A stretch of DNA of 64,000 nucleotides from Candidatus Kurthia intestinigallinarum (GTDB taxonomy: Bacteria > Bacillota > Bacilli > Bacillales_A > Planococcaceae). Under the pieces are notes generated by a model that saw only the letters and a program-made list of their open reading frames with translations, did no database searches and was not told where the DNA came from. Every line of letters begins with the position of its first letter. Position 1 is the first letter of the stretch. Location of the stretch: positions 186,001-250,000 of the forward strand of contig NZ_JTFC01000031.1 of assembly GCF_003991225.1 (NCBI RefSeq), written 5' to 3'. Shown piece by piece: positions 8,345 through 19,297 of this stretch. Both the position numbers and the translations under genes were made by a program.

Positions 8345-9604
8345 TTATTGTTCATCAAAACGAGTAAGTAAATCTAGCCATTCTTGTTCTTCTGGCTGTA
8401 AGGCATTTAATTTTTTCGCTACTTCTTTCGCTTTATCATGCTGGCCATCTTCCAATAGGAAGTATACATACTTCTCTAAGAATAAAGCATCGTCATCATG
8501 ATCTTGATACGCATTTGCATAATGTTTACTCGCTTTCTCATAATCCTCTAAGCGATCGTATGCAGCTGCAGCAAATGTAGATAATGTTGACCATTCAAAA
8601 TCGATTGTGTGTAATCCTTCAACAATTTCAATAAGTTCTTCATCGCGTTCATCATTTGATAGCATTGACACAAGCGTTAACACCGCTTCCATATACTCTG
8701 GGTCTAATGCAATCGCTTGACGTAAAAATGCCTCTGCTTCTTCTGGTAAGCTATTTTTAATGGCCATTTTACCAGCAAATAAATACAGTTCCTTATCGTA
8801 CTCATCTCTAGTAATACCCTCTTTGATTACTTCTAACGCCTTTTTATTGTTTTCTTGCATAGCATAGCTTTGCGCTAACAATAAGTATCCTGCGAAGTAG
8901 TCAGGGTCAAATACTTTCAAGTCTTCTAAATAGCGGATGGCTTGCTCATATTGCTCCGCTTGAAATGACGCATACGCCGCACCAAATAATAAATCGGCTG
9001 ATGTCGTATCTTTTAGCGCATGCTGATAATAATGAAGCGCTTCTTCATACGAGCCGCCTTGGCGATGAACGTCCGCTAAGCGTTCGATAATACGAACCCC
9101 TGCAATTTCTTTATCGGTTGCATACACTTCTTCGTAAAGTCGTGCTGCTTCAGATAAACGGCCCATTTCCATCATTAATTCGGCTTTTGCGAATAATAAT
9201 AACGGCTCTGCGGGAAGTAACTCCATCGCGTGATCAATATGACGCTCTGCTACCTCATATAGCCCTTGCATTTGATAATAATCCGCTAAAGCTAATAGCG
9301 CCTGTGGGTACTCAGGTGCGTCTTCTTTGACGTCCATTAACATTTCAAGTGCTTCATCCTCTGCTTCAAGCTCCATTAAAACGGTTGCGCGGTCAATTTT
9401 CAACTGTGCTTCCTCTGGGAATAAATAAACAAGATGTGCATAAATTTCATCGGCTTGTTTTAAATAACCGAAGTTCATTAAGTAATCAGCCATTTCATAT
9501 TGTTCGTTGGCATCGGCTGATACGAGTAAATCCTCGATAGCATGATGTAATGCATGTAAATCACCATTTTGAATGGCCTCAATAATTGGTTGTTGCGTGT
9601 TCAT
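8345..9604 (-). CDS. ypiA: TPR-repeat protein YpiA
   Basis: 419-residue soluble protein made almost entirely of tetratricopeptide repeats (for example PEYPQALLALADYYQMQGLYEVAERHI and the repeated A-x3-Y/F pattern every 34 residues). Such proteins are scaffolds; the partner is unknown. Start ATG 9604 follows AGGTGA by 6 nt. The gene keeps the B. subtilis order aroA-ypiA-ypiB. No signal peptide or enzyme motif is seen. Confidence 0.87.
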   Translation of the reverse strand: MNTQQPIIEAIQNGDLHALHHAIEDLLVSADANEQYEMADYLMNFGYLKQADEIYAHLVYLFPEEAQLKIDRATVLMELEAEDEALEMLMDVKEDAPEYPQALLALADYYQMQGLYEVAERHIDHAMELLPAEPLLLFAKAELMMEMGRLSEAARLYEEVYATDKEIAGVRIIERLADVHRQGGSYEEALHYYQHALKDTTSADLLFGAAYASFQAEQYEQAIRYLEDLKVFDPDYFAGYLLLAQSYAMQENNKKALEVIKEGITRDEYDKELYLFAGKMAIKNSLPEEAEAFLRQAIALDPEYMEAVLTLVSMLSNDERDEELIEIVEGLHTIDFEWSTLSTFAAAAYDRLEDYEKASKHYANAYQDHDDDALFLEKYVYFLLEDGQHDKAKEVAKKLNALQPEEQEWLDLLTRFDEQ

Positions 9605-9734
9605 AATACTCACCTGATTCTACGAAATTTGTCATTCCTTTATCGTACAGGAGCGCATCTTTTTTCTCAAGAAAAATGCCTAAAAAGCACAACTTCGCTC
9701 ATAACTATATCGAATCAGTGAATTTAAAGACATA

Positions 9735-9772
9735 AAAAGCAGAAATCATGCTCACGCACAACTCCTGCTTCT
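9735..9772 (-). terminator. Probable terminator after aroA
   Basis: On the minus strand AGCAGGA pairs with TTTCTGCT around a long loop and is followed by TTTTTATG. It lies within 40 bp of the aroA stop. The stem is short, so read-through into ypiA is likely. Confidence 0.5.
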
Positions 9773-9774
9773 CA

Positions 9775-11061
9775 TTATTGTAACGTTGATAAATCATCAA
9801 AGAATGTTGGATACGATACAGCAATACAATCCGCATCATCTAACGTAACATCACCATCTGTAATGAGTGCTGCAATAGCACCCATCATTCCAATACGGTG
9901 GTCACCATATGTATGAAGTGTTGCACCATGTAGCGGTGTTGGTCCTTCAATAATCATACCATCCTCTGTTGCAGTAATGTTTGCACCAAGTTTTGTCAGT
10001 TCATCAACAACCGCATCAATACGATTGGTTTCTTTTACTTTCAATTCTTCCGCATCTTTAATAATCGTTTTCCCTTGTGCTTGTGTCGCAAGAAGCGCAA
10101 TAATCGGAATTTCATCGATTAATCGCGGAATAACAGCGCCGCCAATCGTTGTAGCCTTTAAGTTAGACGTTTTCACAACAATCGTACCGGTTGGCTCTGC
10201 AGCCGCTTCGTCATCGATTGTAATTGTCATATTGGCACCCATTGCTTCAAGTGCCTCAATAATACCTGTACGTGTTGGATTTAAGCCGACATTATGCAGT
10301 GTAATCTCACTCTCATTCGCTAGCGCGCCCGCTACTAAGAAAAAGGCTGCTGATGAAATATCACCAGGGACAGATACATGTGTTGCAGTAAGTTTTTGCC
10401 CACCTCTAAAAGTAATGACGCCATCTTTAGATGTAATGTCCGCACCAAACTGGCGTAGCATGCGCTCCGTATGGTCACGAGAAGGTTCCTGCTCACGAAC
10501 AATCGTTGTCCCGTCTGCATTTAGCGCTGCTAATAAAATTGCCGACTTCACTTGTGCACTTGCTACAGGCATCGTGTAATCGATTGGTGTAAGTGTTTTC
10601 CCTTGTACAGCAAGCGGTGTGTACTGACCATCTGCACGCCCTGTAATATGGGCGTTCATGTCACGTAGTGGATTGATGACACGCTTCATTGGACGTTTAC
10701 CAATTGAGGCGTCACCGTTTAACACCGCATGGACGGATGAGCCTGCTAATAGACCAAGCATTAGTCGCGTCGTTGTGCCTGAATTGCCGGTATATAAAAT
10801 GTCGGTTGGCTCCTGCCACGCATCCATGCCATCGCTTGTAATCGTAACATTTGTATCATCAAGCGTGATATCGACACCGAGTTTACGGAAGCAATCGATT
10901 GTGCTCAAACAATCATCACCTAGTAAAAAGCCTTCCACCGTTGTTGTACCTTTTGCAATCGCACCAAACATTACCGAACGATGCGAAATAGATTTATCTC
11001 CCGGTACAGTAATCGTCCCCTTCAATGAAGGTTTTTTAAATTGTAACGTTTTAGACGTCAT
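9775..11061 (-). CDS. aroA: 5-enolpyruvylshikimate-3-phosphate synthase
   Basis: Sixth step of the shikimate pathway: shikimate 3-phosphate plus PEP to EPSP. The 428-residue protein has the N-terminal [15 protein letters not shown] motif, [13 protein letters not shown] for PEP binding (about 90), and the C-terminal [13 protein letters not shown] and GDHRIGM motifs. The NSGTTTR loop and lack of the LPG-type signature suggest the class II form usual in Firmicutes. ATG 11061 has GAGGAGG upstream. It is 16 bp behind tyrA, in the operon aroC-B-H-hisC-tyrA-aroA. Confidence 0.95.
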   Translation of the reverse strand: MTSKTLQFKKPSLKGTITVPGDKSISHRSVMFGAIAKGTTTVEGFLLGDDCLSTIDCFRKLGVDITLDDTNVTITSDGMDAWQEPTDILYTGNSGTTTRLMLGLLAGSSVHAVLNGDASIGKRPMKRVINPLRDMNAHITGRADGQYTPLAVQGKTLTPIDYTMPVASAQVKSAILLAALNADGTTIVREQEPSRDHTERMLRQFGADITSKDGVITFRGGQKLTATHVSVPGDISSAAFFLVAGALANESEITLHNVGLNPTRTGIIEALEAMGANMTITIDDEAAAEPTGTIVVKTSNLKATTIGGAVIPRLIDEIPIIALLATQAQGKTIIKDAEELKVKETNRIDAVVDELTKLGANITATEDGMIIEGPTPLHGATLHTYGDHRIGMMGAIAALITDGDVTLDDADCIAVSYPTFFDDLSTLQ

Positions 11062-11077
11062 CAAAATTCCTCCTCGG

Positions 11078-12175
11078 TTACGCAATATAATATTCGTATG
11101 GGCTACGTGTTTTAATGCATTCAGCCGCACGATTACGGTCCTCTTCACTCGTAAAGCTTACGACTAAAATACCGAATACATCTTCACGCGTTTCAACGAT
11201 TCGAATATTGGTAATACTAATGCGTTCTTGTGCAAGTAATGCCGTTACTTCCGCAATACTACCAGGATGATCAGGTACGTCAATATATAAATCATACGTC
11301 GAGAACATCGCTCCTTGCGTTAATGGTAAGTCATCACGGAAGTTCTTTGCCCCTGCAAAAAACGCGGTAATTTCTTCTTCATTGTCACGCTCGATAATCG
11401 CTTCAACCCGAGTCATCTCCGCCTGCCAACGATGAAGTTGTTCTAATATATGTTTCTTATTTTGCTGTACAATATCGCTCCACATTTGTGGCTCTGAGGC
11501 AGCGATTCTTGTCATATCACGAAAACCACCCGCAGCTAATTGTTTCGTTAACTTGTTTCCGTCGTTTTCTTCGGATAATTGATGCACAAGTGATGCGGCA
11601 ACAACATGTGGAAAGTGTGACACAATCGACGTCATATGGTCATGCTCATCGGCATCAACAACCATCAATTTCGCATTCGTTAACTTTAATAGCTCATGAA
11701 GCTGGTCGACATGTGCAGGGTTTTCACCTGCTAATGGTGTCAGCATATAATATGCATTTTCAAATAAAATTGGTTTTGCCGCAAGCACTCCACTTTTATG
11801 TGATCCTGCCATTGGATGTCCACCAATAAATGAAATGCCTTTCGCTTGTAACTCACTCGCCTTATCCATAATTAAACTCTTTGTACTTCCCGTATCAGAA
11901 ACAATTAAATTCGGCGGAAGTTCCCATGATTTTAATTTTTCCATCCATTCAAGCGTAGCATTTACAGGCGTTGCAAAAATACACACATCTGCATAACGAA
12001 TTGCTTGCTGTGGATCTAGCGTCGTTTCATTAACAACACCTAACACTTTTGCACTTTGAAGCGTATCTGGATTTGCATCATAACCGATCACCCAGTTTTG
12101 CGGTGATTTTTGTAGAGCGAGCGCGATGGAGCCGCCAATGAGTCCGAGCCCTACGATCAGAACGGTTTGTCTCAA
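11078..12175 (-). CDS. tyrA: Prephenate dehydrogenase with ACT domain
   Basis: NAD-dependent oxidative decarboxylation of prephenate to 4-hydroxyphenylpyruvate for tyrosine. Residues 1-280 contain the Rossmann motif [11 protein letters not shown], the GSTK and [12 protein letters not shown] signatures; residues about 290-365 form an ACT domain ([18 protein letters not shown]) that probably binds tyrosine or phenylalanine as feedback inhibitor. The start is TTG in a 4-nt TTGA overlap with the hisC stop, a sign of translational coupling. Confidence 0.93.
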   Translation of the reverse strand: MRQTVLIVGLGLIGGSIALALQKSPQNWVIGYDANPDTLQSAKVLGVVNETTLDPQQAIRYADVCIFATPVNATLEWMEKLKSWELPPNLIVSDTGSTKSLIMDKASELQAKGISFIGGHPMAGSHKSGVLAAKPILFENAYYMLTPLAGENPAHVDQLHELLKLTNAKLMVVDADEHDHMTSIVSHFPHVVAASLVHQLSEENDGNKLTKQLAAGGFRDMTRIAASEPQMWSDIVQQNKKHILEQLHRWQAEMTRVEAIIERDNEEEITAFFAGAKNFRDDLPLTQGAMFSTYDLYIDVPDHPGSIAEVTALLAQERISITNIRIVETREDVFGILVVSFTSEEDRNRAAECIKTRSPYEYYIA

Positions 12176-13275
12176 GCAAGTACGCCTTTTTTCGTTAAGA
12201 TATCTTCCAGTTGTGCAAGTAATCCAGCATTTTGTTGCTCAGTGCCAATCGTAATACGTAAATAATTTGGTACGCCAAGTGCCGCACCGCTACGAACGAT
12301 ATAACCGCGAGACATTAACTCTTGGAATACTTCATTACTATCTGCTTTAATTTCGAATAAAATAAAGTTTGTTTCAGATGGGTAATAATCTAAGCCGTGT
12401 TTTTCACAAAAAGCAATATATTGTTGCTTACCTGCCGCATTAATTGCGCGACATTTTTCAATATAATCTGTATCACTTAGAGCAATTGGAATAATCGCTT
12501 GTGATAACACAGTGTTGTTAAATGGTCCACGAACAGGATCTAATTTACGCACTAATGCTTCTTGACCAATCGCATAACCAACGCGGAAAGCCGCAAGACC
12601 GTATGCTTTTGAGAATGTACGCATTAACAGCACATTGCTATACTGTTTATAAAGTGGTAATGTATCTGCATAATCTGGGTCCATCACATATTCGACATAC
12701 GCTTCATCTAATACGACTAAAACATCTTCTGGTACTTTTGCTAAAAAGTTTTGAATCGCAGCAGTTGGTGTAATACCACCTGTTGGATTATTCGGGCTAC
12801 ATACCCATACAACCGATGTTTGATCATCAATTGCCGCAAGCATTGCATCTAAATCATGTTCACGATTCGCATTTAATGGTACTTCACGTACTTCAGCGCC
12901 TTCGATAACCGCATTTAATTTATATTGTGAGAATGTTGGTGTTGCCATCACTGTATTCGTTTCTGGTGATAAAAGCGCGCGGCAAATAATGCTAATTAAC
13001 TCATCTGAGCCATTGCCGAACAATAAGTCTTTTTCTGCAACACCGGCATGGTTAGCCACAGCTGTACGCATATCTTGTGCGTAACCGTCTGGATATAGCG
13101 CAAAATTAAAATCGGTATTTTTTAAGAATGCATTTACTTTTGGTGAGCATCCTAGTGGATTTTCATTTGATGCTAATTTTGTAATTTCATCTAAACCAAA
13201 TTCACGTTTTACCGCGTCAATCGGCTTACCTGGTTCATATGCTTTTAATCCTTTTACTGTTTCTTTCCATTTCAT
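12172..13275 (-). CDS. hisC: Histidinol-phosphate / aromatic aminotransferase
   Basis: PLP class I/II aminotransferase of 367 residues. The Schiff-base lysine is in RTFSKAYGLAAFRVGYA (near 222), with GNGSDELI and NPNNPTGG upstream. In B. subtilis HisC also transaminates phenylpyruvate and hydroxyphenylpyruvate, which fits its place between aroH and tyrA. ATG 13275 follows AAGAGGCG by 7 nt. The trpEDCFBA operon that precedes hisC in B. subtilis is missing; only 24 bp separate aroH and hisC. Confidence 0.93.
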   Translation of the reverse strand: MKWKETVKGLKAYEPGKPIDAVKREFGLDEITKLASNENPLGCSPKVNAFLKNTDFNFALYPDGYAQDMRTAVANHAGVAEKDLLFGNGSDELISIICRALLSPETNTVMATPTFSQYKLNAVIEGAEVREVPLNANREHDLDAMLAAIDDQTSVVWVCSPNNPTGGITPTAAIQNFLAKVPEDVLVVLDEAYVEYVMDPDYADTLPLYKQYSNVLLMRTFSKAYGLAAFRVGYAIGQEALVRKLDPVRGPFNNTVLSQAIIPIALSDTDYIEKCRAINAAGKQQYIAFCEKHGLDYYPSETNFILFEIKADSNEVFQELMSRGYIVRSGAALGVPNYLRITIGTEQQNAGLLAQLEDILTKKGVLA

Positions 13276-13299
13276 CAAAATCGCCTCTTTATAAATTGT

Positions 13300-13662
13300 T
13301 TATTTCACTAAATCCGGTCGTAATTTTACGGCTTCATTTAAGTAAATATGCTGTATATCTTTTTGTGCTACAGTTGTTTCGACATGTACCATCAAGCGAA
13401 TGCAAAGCGGCAAAGCGCCTTCTACATTCATCTCATGCATACACATAACAGGTACATAATCCCAGCCGTCATATGTACGTACTGCTTTTGCTGGGAATGC
13501 GGCTGTAATATCCGGTGTCGTCGTCGCAATAACAGATGCTACATCTGCTGCATCAACATCATTCGCTGCAATAATCGCATGTAATAGCTTCGTTGTTTCT
13601 GCTAATACAAGAGCTGCATCATTTTGAGCTACGGTAATGGCTCCTCGAATTCCTCGAATCAT
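13300..13662 (-). CDS. aroH: Chorismate mutase, AroH type
   Basis: Monofunctional trimeric chorismate mutase (chorismate to prephenate), 120 residues, like B. subtilis AroH. MIRGIRGAITV at the N-terminus, the catalytic-region RVHVETT-like stretch seen here as RLMVHVETTVAQKDIQHIYLNEAVKLRPDL, and VMCMHEMNVEGALPLCIR are family hallmarks. It overlaps aroB by 4 nt. Confidence 0.93.
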   Translation of the reverse strand: MIRGIRGAITVAQNDAALVLAETTKLLHAIIAANDVDAADVASVIATTTPDITAAFPAKAVRTYDGWDYVPVMCMHEMNVEGALPLCIRLMVHVETTVAQKDIQHIYLNEAVKLRPDLVK

Positions 13663-14747
13663 TTCTCCACCTCCTGTAAAAGTGCACGTAAGCGCGCATC
13701 GGTTTGACGCGCTTCTTCGACTGAAATTTTCTGTACAAATGGCTCCCCTACTTCGTTTAGTAATACAAATTGTAGCTCGCCATACTCAACTTTTTTATCT
13801 TTCATCATATACGTCAGTAGCTCATCGAATGAAAACTCGTGCACGGCTTCAAATGGATACGCACTACGTAGCGCAAACGCAAATACCTCTTTCGTGAACT
13901 CATGTGTCAGCTTACTATGATTTTCTCCGAGTAACAGTGCGTACACGATACCAATCATAACCGCTTCACCATGTGCTACTTTTCCAAAACCAGACGCCGC
14001 TTCAATTGCGTGACCGTATGTATGACCAAAGTTTAAAAACTTACGCACTGAATGCTCTTCCTCATCCCGCTTGACGATGTCCGCTTTGACGCGAATGCCA
14101 TTTTCAAGCTGCTGTTCAAGTTCTTGCTGTTTAAAATCATAAACAGTATGTTGCAATAATTGTTCAAGCCATTGTTTATTCGAAATCAATGCATGTTTTA
14201 CCGTTTCTGCCATCCCAGAGCGCACTTCACGTTTTGGTAATGTCTCTAAGAAACGAATATCATATAACACGGCTTCTGGCTGATAGAAAGCGCCAATCAT
14301 ATTTTTACCAAGTGGATGATTAATTGCTGTTTTACCGCCTACTGCTGAGTCATGTGCTAAAATTGTCGTCGGAATTTGCACGAATGGCACACCGCGCATA
14401 AACGTCGCTGCTACATACCCTGTTAAATCTCCTACTGCACCGCCACCAAAAGCGAAAATCATCGTTTTACGTGTCGCTTTTTGCTCAAGTAAAAATGTTT
14501 GTACAGCATAGTAATTTTCGAATGTTTTACATGCTTCCCCAGCCGGCATCACATGCACTGTAAAATCATAAGGGAATACGTCTGTAAAGGTTTGCTTATG
14601 TGCCGCCCAAACATGTTCGTCCGTTAGCACAATTAGCTTATCCGCCTTGTTGATTTTGTCATCAATCGTCGCGACAGCCTCCGTTAAATTACGGTTGCCA
14701 ATCACTACTTCATATTGGTGAGAAGGCGTTTCAACAGGTATTTTCAT
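13659..14747 (-). CDS. aroB: 3-dehydroquinate synthase
   Basis: Second shikimate-pathway step, NAD- and metal-dependent cyclisation of DAHP. The 362-residue protein shows the NAD-binding FAFGGGAVGDLTGYVAATFMRG segment (about 100), PTTILAHDSAVGGKTAIN, and the metal ligand His residues in LNFGHTYGHAIEA and HGEAVMIG. It lies 3 bp behind aroC. Confidence 0.95.
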   Translation of the reverse strand: MKIPVETPSHQYEVVIGNRNLTEAVATIDDKINKADKLIVLTDEHVWAAHKQTFTDVFPYDFTVHVMPAGEACKTFENYYAVQTFLLEQKATRKTMIFAFGGGAVGDLTGYVAATFMRGVPFVQIPTTILAHDSAVGGKTAINHPLGKNMIGAFYQPEAVLYDIRFLETLPKREVRSGMAETVKHALISNKQWLEQLLQHTVYDFKQQELEQQLENGIRVKADIVKRDEEEHSVRKFLNFGHTYGHAIEAASGFGKVAHGEAVMIGIVYALLLGENHSKLTHEFTKEVFAFALRSAYPFEAVHEFSFDELLTYMMKDKKVEYGELQFVLLNEVGEPFVQKISVEEARQTDARLRALLQEVEK

Positions 14748-14750
14748 GAC

Positions 14751-15932
14751 TTAAAACTCCTTCGCGTATTGTTTAATATCATCAATTTGTTTTTTCAGTT
14801 GTGGAAATTGATCCGCATGGAATTGATCTAGTAATGCTTTCGCGATTTCAAATGCAATGACATGCTCTGCCACAACAGATGCTGCAGGCACTGCACAGGC
14901 ATCACTGCGCTCAACACTCGCTTTAAATTCCTCTTTTGTTTCGATGTCCACTGATTTTAATGGTTTATATAATGTTGGAATTGGCTTCATAACCCCGCGT
15001 ACAATGATTGGCATACCTGTAGACATTCCGCCTTCAAGACCACCTAAGCGATTTGTACGACGTGTATAGCCTTGCTCTTCATCCCAAATAATTTCGTCAT
15101 GCACTTGAGAGCCTGGCACATGTGCCGCATCAAAGCCAATCCCGAATTCAACACCTTTAAAAGCATTAATTGATAGCATTGCTTGTGCTAATTTCCCATC
15201 TAATTTACGGTCATAATGGACATATGAACCTACACCTGCTGGCATCCCTTCTACGACAACTTCGACGATGCCGCCGATTGAATCGCCCGCTTTTTTCGTA
15301 GCATCAATTAATTCCACCATTTTAGCTGAAGCTTCTGCGTCTGCACAGTAACAAGCATCCTCTTCAATAATGGCACGAATTTCTTCTACAGATTTGCCAG
15401 CAGTTGCAGCCTTATCTGCTTCTACACCACCGATTTCTGTTACGTAGCCAACAATATTAATGCCTAACTCTGCTAATAATTGTTTTGCTACTGCACCAAC
15501 AGCGACACGTACCGTTGTTTCACGTGCTGATGAGCGTTCTAAGACATTTCGTAAATCGCGGTGACCATACTTCATCCCACCAACTAAATCTGCATGTCCG
15601 GGGCGTGGACGTGAGATTTGACGTTTAATTTCTGAAGGATCGATATCTTCAGCTAACGGCTCTGCACCCATAATTTTTGTCCAGTGCGACCAGTCATCAT
15701 TTGTTACAACAAGTGCGACCGGTGAACCTAATGTTTTACCGTGACGTACACCTGATGTAATTTCCACTGTATCGGTTTCAATTTGCATACGACGACCACG
15801 ACCATGACCACCTTGACGACGTTTTAACCCTTTATTAATATCTTCTGCTTTTAATGGTAATAATGAAGGAAGCCCCTCAATAATTGTTGTTAATTGCGGT
15901 CCATGTGACTCGCCTGCTGTTAAATATCTCAT
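14751..15932 (-). CDS. aroC: Chorismate synthase
   Basis: Last common step of aromatic synthesis, EPSP to chorismate with reduced FMN. The 393-residue protein has the three signatures: [18 protein letters not shown] at the start, [30 protein letters not shown], and [17 protein letters not shown] near the C-terminus. ATG 15932 is chosen because GGGAGAAAG lies 8 nt upstream; the GTG three codons earlier is too close to it. It is the first gene of the aromatic operon. Confidence 0.95.
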   Translation of the reverse strand: MRYLTAGESHGPQLTTIIEGLPSLLPLKAEDINKGLKRRQGGHGRGRRMQIETDTVEITSGVRHGKTLGSPVALVVTNDDWSHWTKIMGAEPLAEDIDPSEIKRQISRPRPGHADLVGGMKYGHRDLRNVLERSSARETTVRVAVGAVAKQLLAELGINIVGYVTEIGGVEADKAATAGKSVEEIRAIIEEDACYCADAEASAKMVELIDATKKAGDSIGGIVEVVVEGMPAGVGSYVHYDRKLDGKLAQAMLSINAFKGVEFGIGFDAAHVPGSQVHDEIIWDEEQGYTRRTNRLGGLEGGMSTGMPIIVRGVMKPIPTLYKPLKSVDIETKEEFKASVERSDACAVPAASVVAEHVIAFEIAKALLDQFHADQFPQLKKQIDDIKQYAKEF

Positions 15933-16107
15933 ATTAAACACTTTCTCCCTTCAACGCATTAAATTATATGTTTTTCACTATAACATATTTTTTCGTAAAT
16001 TACAGTACTAATTCCTATTATACACATAAATTGACTGAACTTTTTAATAATTTTAACGTGTTATTTTTTGTAGCATAGTTTGTAAGAGCTTACATATTCG
16101 TGAAATT

Positions 16108-16146
16108 AAAAAAACGAGAAATTGTATATTGCACAAATTCTCGTTT
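16108..16146 (-). terminator. Terminator of cheR
   Basis: On the minus strand AACGAGAAtttgt / acaatTTCTCGTT forms the stem, followed by TTTTTTTAATT. It separates cheR from the aro operon. Confidence 0.88.
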
Positions 16147-16159
16147 AGATGTTGTTTTA

Positions 16160-16948
<789 letters not shown>

Positions 16949-16986
16949 CTAAAGTCCTATGTCTATTATACTGTATCATGCCCTAT

Positions 16987-17022
16987 AAAAAAAGCACACT
17001 ATCCGAAAAGATAGTGTGCTTT
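16987..17022 (-). terminator. Terminator of ndk
   Basis: Perfect stem AAAGCACACTATC / gatagtgtgctttt with a T-run on the minus strand, about 40 bp behind the ndk stop codon. Confidence 0.9.
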
Positions 17023-17061
17023 CAAGCGAAGCGTTATGCTTCTACTTATTCAAAAGTCGAA

Positions 17062-17481
17062 TTAGTGTAATTCGTTTTCGTTGAAGAATAAGCCGATTTC
17101 ACGTTCAGCTGATGCTAAAGAGTCAGAACCGTGGATTACGTTGTGTGATACTGTAGTTGAGTAGTCACCGCGGATTGTTCCAGGAGCTGATTCAGCTGGG
17201 TTAGTAGCGCCCATCATAAGACGTGCTACAGAGATAACGTTTTCGCCTTCCCATACCATAGCAAATACTGGACCAGAAGTGATGAAATCAGTTAATTCAC
17301 CGAAGAATGGTTTTTCAGCGTGCTCTGCGTAGTGTTTTTCAGCAAGCTCTTGAGAGATTTGCATAAGTTTAGCACCTTTAAGTACGAAACCTTTACGTTC
17401 GAAACGATCTACGATATCACCGATTAATTGACGTTTAACGCCGTCTGGTTTAACCATTAAAAATGTTGTTTGGATAGCCAT
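17062..17481 (-). CDS. ndk: Nucleoside diphosphate kinase (short C-terminus)
   Basis: Transfers phosphate from ATP to nucleoside diphosphates through a phosphohistidine. The active-site His is in NVIHGSDS (near 115), with [13 protein letters not shown] at the N-terminus and [19 protein letters not shown]. The protein has 139 residues and ends in LFFNENELH, about ten residues before the usual end of bacillary Ndk (148-149 residues). Core and catalytic residues are intact and naturally short Ndk proteins exist, so it should be active. Confidence 0.95.
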   Translation of the reverse strand: MAIQTTFLMVKPDGVKRQLIGDIVDRFERKGFVLKGAKLMQISQELAEKHYAEHAEKPFFGELTDFITSGPVFAMVWEGENVISVARLMMGATNPAESAPGTIRGDYSTTVSHNVIHGSDSLASAEREIGLFFNENELH

Positions 17482-17579
17482 GTTTAATTACACTCCTTCA
17501 AGTTATATACAGGTTTTAGACCCAAAATAAATAGTATCATTGAATAAAGCAAGATTCAACAAATTATATGCAGAATCGC

Positions 17580-18554
17580 TTAAAATTTACGTTTTCCCAT
17601 GTATAAAGCGATATCTCGTAATGATTTCTTCACTTTATTGTCAGGTAATGCGTCAATTTCACGCAACGCTTTTTCTAAATATAAATCGCTTACGTGCTGT
17701 GCGCGCTTCATCGCATCAGACTTACGCATCAGTCTCAGCATATCTTGGCGCTGTGATTCAGTCATTGAACCATCAAGTGCCTTTTCCATTAACGGACGAA
17801 TTGCTGCATCACTACGTGCATAGAGTGCCGGCAACGTAACATTCCCTTGCATCAAATCACTGCCTGCTGGTTTACCGAGCTTTTTATCTGTCGATGTGAA
17901 GTCTAAAATATCATCGATGATTTGAAAGCTCATGCCAACATAATAGCCAAAACGCTCTAAATGCCAGGCAGTACGTGCATCCGTCCCCCCAGCAATCGCA
18001 CCTAAACGACAGCTTGAGGCAATTAAGATGGCCGTTTTCCGCTTAATACGACGGAAATAATCACGTAAGTTTTGGTCGAGTGTACGTTTATCTTCGACTT
18101 GTAAAATTTCGCCGATACAAATCTCTACCATCGTTTTTGACAGTACTTGATGCGCTTCTGCTTCATCAATATACGTCATATGTTCTAATGCTCTCGCAAA
18201 AATAAAGTCGCCGTTATACATCGCAATGCGATTGTTAAACTGTGCTTTAACTGTTGGACGACCTCTTCGCATTTCTGAATTATCAATGACATCATCATGC
18301 ACTAACGACCCCATATGGATAAGCTCTAGCGGCACCGCTACATGCTTAACCTTTTGGATATCGTATTGTCCGAACTTAGCTGCTAGCAAAACAAAAACTG
18401 GGCGAAGACGTTTCCCCCCAGCTTGTAATAGATGTAGAGAAGCTTCATTCAGAAAGTGTGAAGACGAGCCCACCGCTTTTTCTAATTCTTTTTCGATGAC
18501 ATCGATATCTGACTTTAAGTCAGCATAAAGCATTTTTAGCTTCATCTTTTCCAC
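17580..18554 (-). CDS. hepT: Heptaprenyl diphosphate synthase, component II
   Basis: Catalytic subunit of the two-part enzyme that makes the C35 side chain of menaquinone-7. The 324-residue protein has both aspartate-rich motifs of trans-prenyltransferases, DDVID (first) and DDILD (second), plus GGKRLRPV and the KTA segment. Start GTG 18554 has AGAAGG 7 nt upstream. Partner HepS is at 19298; menG lies between them, the order known from B. subtilis. Confidence 0.93.
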   Translation of the reverse strand: MEKMKLKMLYADLKSDIDVIEKELEKAVGSSSHFLNEASLHLLQAGGKRLRPVFVLLAAKFGQYDIQKVKHVAVPLELIHMGSLVHDDVIDNSEMRRGRPTVKAQFNNRIAMYNGDFIFARALEHMTYIDEAEAHQVLSKTMVEICIGEILQVEDKRTLDQNLRDYFRRIKRKTAILIASSCRLGAIAGGTDARTAWHLERFGYYVGMSFQIIDDILDFTSTDKKLGKPAGSDLMQGNVTLPALYARSDAAIRPLMEKALDGSMTESQRQDMLRLMRKSDAMKRAQHVSDLYLEKALREIDALPDNKVKKSLRDIALYMGKRKF

Positions 18555-18572
18555 TTGAATACCTTCTCTCGC

Positions 18573-19277
18573 CTATTGCTGTTTTTTATAGCCAATGTGC
18601 ACCGCTGCTGCGCCACCGCTATATGGTTTGTATGTGACGTTCTCCATACCTGCTTTTTCGAACATTTTTTTCAGTTGTTTGACACCTGGGAATACGTTCG
18701 CAGATTCTTGTAACCAAGAATATTCTTTGAAGCTTTTCGCAAATAATTTCCCAAATACAGGCATAACATAATGGAAGTAAAAGCGGAATAGTTGACGGTA
18801 GCCTGGAATTTCTGATTGGGATGTTTCAAGGCAAACTACTTTACCACCCGGTTTTACAACACGATTCATTTCGCGTAATGCTTGTAAATAATCTGGAACA
18901 TTACGAAGGCCAAAACCAACTGTTACATAATCAAATGTATTATCTTCAAAAGGTAACTCCATTGCATTCCCTTGAAGTAAGGTAATGTTGTCGATATCCT
19001 TTGTTTTTTCAATGCCAACGTTTAACATATTTTGGCTAAAGTCTAGACCATATGCTTCTCCTGTGGGTCCAACAGCTTCAGACATTGCTATCGTCCAGTC
19101 TGCCGTACCACAGCATACATCAAGCGATTTAGAGCCAGGTTTTACTGCCATACGCTCCATCGTATCTTTACGCCATAATTTATGCAATTGGAAACTGATG
19201 ACCGAGTTCATCGTATCGTAACTGCCTGAAATATTTTCAAAAACTTCATGTACACGTTGTTCTTTCGTTTGTGCCAT
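18573..19277 (-). CDS. menG: Demethylmenaquinone methyltransferase
   Basis: SAM-dependent C-methylation, last step of menaquinone synthesis. The 234-residue UbiE/MenG protein has [18 protein letters not shown] (SAM motif I, about 50), [24 protein letters not shown], and the C-terminal [13 protein letters not shown]. It is flanked by hepS and hepT, so the three menaquinone genes form one unit (18-20 bp spacing). Confidence 0.95.
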   Translation of the reverse strand: MAQTKEQRVHEVFENISGSYDTMNSVISFQLHKLWRKDTMERMAVKPGSKSLDVCCGTADWTIAMSEAVGPTGEAYGLDFSQNMLNVGIEKTKDIDNITLLQGNAMELPFEDNTFDYVTVGFGLRNVPDYLQALREMNRVVKPGGKVVCLETSQSEIPGYRQLFRFYFHYVMPVFGKLFAKSFKEYSWLQESANVFPGVKQLKKMFEKAGMENVTYKPYSGGAAAVHIGYKKQQ

Positions 19278-19297
19278 TGTGTCAACCTTCTCTCAAG

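Noticed and set aside
9977-10579. 200-residue plus-strand frame inside aroA
   Set aside because: Antisense to a complete, conserved aroA; low-complexity Ser/Val/Ala composition and no ribosome site.
10658-11167. 169-residue plus-strand frame over aroA/tyrA
   Set aside because: Antisense shadow of two real genes; no family features.
16081-16094. Dyad TGTAAG-AG-CTTACA upstream of aroC
   Set aside because: Short, single, and not tied to a known aromatic regulator; too weak to list as operator.
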